A DNA stretch of 13,553 nt from an uncultured Collinsella sp. (lineage in GTDB: Bacteria > Actinomycetota > Coriobacteriia > Coriobacteriales > Coriobacteriaceae). Positions 12,703 to 13,553 of this stretch are shown here, piece after piece. A program made the position numbers and the translations under genes. Under the pieces are notes generated by a model. The model worked only from the letters and a program-made list of their open reading frames with translations. It was not told the origin of the DNA and ran no database searches. Each line of letters starts with the position of its first letter. The first letter of the stretch is position 1. Where the stretch lies: contig UROR01000051.1 in NCBI GenBank assembly GCA_900549535.1, positions 1 through 13,553 on the forward strand, given 5' to 3'.

Positions 12703-13553
12703 ATGAGCAAGACAATAGTTACGCCCACGCTTTCGCTGGGCAACCACATCTATCTGTATCGCCTGCTGCGCGATGCGATTGGATGCGGCAAGCAAACGTT
12801 TATGACGCAGGTCGAGGAGGCACTCGCCGCTGGTGACATGGCCGCTTATGACCTGGGCTTCGAGTCCACGCGCGAGCTGCTCGAGGAGCTCGACGACTGC
12901 ATTAAGCTGACCGTCTTTAAGGGCGGTCGCCTGTATGCCACCGTCATCGCCAACGAGGCCTGGGATACCGCCCTTGCCAAAGGCGAGGACAAGCCCAAGG
13001 CAGCTAAGGGCGCCAAGCAGTCCTACAAAAAGAAAAAGCGCGGCGAGAAGGACCTCAAGGCTGTGCGTCCCAAGCACGTTAAGCGTCCCGAGCCCGAGCC
13101 CGTGGCTGAAGTCGCTCCGGAGCCCGAGCCCGAGACAGAGATCGAAGTCGCTATTGAGGTAACGGCAGAAGCCGAAACCGAAATCACCGCTACGACCGAT
13201 CCCGAAGTCATATCCGAGCAGGAAGCCACTGCGGAGCTCAACGAGGCTCCCAAGTCGACAGCAGAAGAACCCGCTAGCCAACCTGAGGCGTCTGCGCTCC
13301 AAAACAGCGATGTCTTTGGCGACGAGGCCGAGGACGATCAGCCCGCCGATCAAGACGCTACCGAGTCGGCGCCGAAGCCCGAGACGCCGCAGCCCGCCAT
13401 CTCGCTCACGGTCGTCTATGACCCCGAGAACGCCAACGCCGGCATCACCACTATGGCATCCACGCCGATCGAAGCAAAGTCGAGCGTCGAGAATGAGAGC
13501 GCGATGCAGGTTGAGTTTGAAACTGCAGCTGTAGACGCGCCCGTCACCGTGAA
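12703..13553 (+). CDS. Acidic Pro/Glu-rich protein with a small N-terminal domain, 3' end outside the window
   Basis: An open frame of 283 codons that runs off the window with no stop. AAGAGGAGA lies 6 nt before ATG 12703. Residues 1-92, from MSKTIVTPTLSLGNHIYLYR, form a compact domain containing DLGFESTRELLEELDD at 50-65 and VFKGGRLYATV at 71-81, a pattern reminiscent of winged-helix OST-HTH/LOTUS domains; this likeness is a guess. Residues 95-128 are Lys/Arg-rich (SYKKKKRGEKDLKAVRPKHVKRP), and from 129 on the chain is a low-complexity Pro/Glu/Ala/Thr acidic linker. A basic patch followed by an acidic linker fits a nucleic-acid-associated or scaffold protein, but the function is unknown. The downstream domain is missing from view. 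Confidence 0.7.
   Translation, partial: MSKTIVTPTLSLGNHIYLYRLLRDAIGCGKQTFMTQVEEALAAGDMAAYDLGFESTRELLEELDDCIKLTVFKGGRLYATVIANEAWDTALAKGEDKPKAAKGAKQSYKKKKRGEKDLKAVRPKHVKRPEPEPVAEVAPEPEPETEIEVAIEVTAEAETEITATTDPEVISEQEATAELNEAPKSTAEEPASQPEASALQNSDVFGDEAEDDQPADQDATESAPKPETPQPAISLTVVYDPENANAGITTMASTPIEAKSSVENESAMQVEFETAAVDAPVTV

Noticed and set aside
12538..13353. Minus-strand frame of 271 residues, Gly/Leu/Phe-rich
   Set aside because: It is a shadow of the plus-strand gene starting at 12703, which has a good ribosome binding site and runs to the window end.

Overview
The window looks like a chromosome segment of a gut coriobacterium, most likely Collinsella or a close relative. This is inferred from the GC-rich codon use, the style of the proteins (actinobacterial two-domain NAD synthetase, L-lactate dehydrogenase, NA37 nucleoid protein, Mbeg1-like protein) and the Ser/Thr/Asn/Gln-rich surface-type protein. 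I could not run a search, so the genus is a judgement from memory.

Layout. Positions 1-187 hold two hairpin terminators. Positions 188-7028 are an ordinary GC-rich housekeeping block, all on the minus strand: an NA37/YejK-type nucleoid protein, a DUF2974 alpha/beta-hydrolase-like protein flanked by two inverted copies of a REP-like repeat, L-lactate dehydrogenase, a class I/II PLP aminotransferase and glutamine-dependent NAD+ synthetase. Most are separated by terminators and appear to be single-gene units. Terminator-like hairpins lie close upstream of the ribosome binding sites of both the dehydrogenase and the aminotransferase.

Positions about 7140-11220 form an AT-rich island with one compact minus-strand operon: DUF2087 protein, MFS permease, a cobalamin-binding/radical SAM enzyme, and finally a 36-residue acidic peptide ending in Cys-His. 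The peptide has a perfect Shine-Dalgarno sequence and is followed by a strong terminator. The gene set looks like a small RiPP (ribosomally made, post-translationally modified peptide) pathway: precursor, B12-radical SAM tailoring enzyme with a PqqD-like C-terminus, exporter and possible regulator. The enzyme gene is split in two by an exact 10-bp tandem duplication. Deleting one copy restores a single 773-residue reading frame, so this is either a recent knockout or a phase-variable switch. This island is the most interesting part of the window.

Positions 11203-13553 return to the host background. They hold a short, apparently C-terminally truncated MYPYMTF-type protein on the minus strand, a 316-residue membrane protein with a long low-complexity tail on the plus strand, and a plus-strand gene with an acidic Pro/Glu-rich region that runs off the window end. 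I see no rRNA, tRNA, CRISPR array, transposase or integrase.
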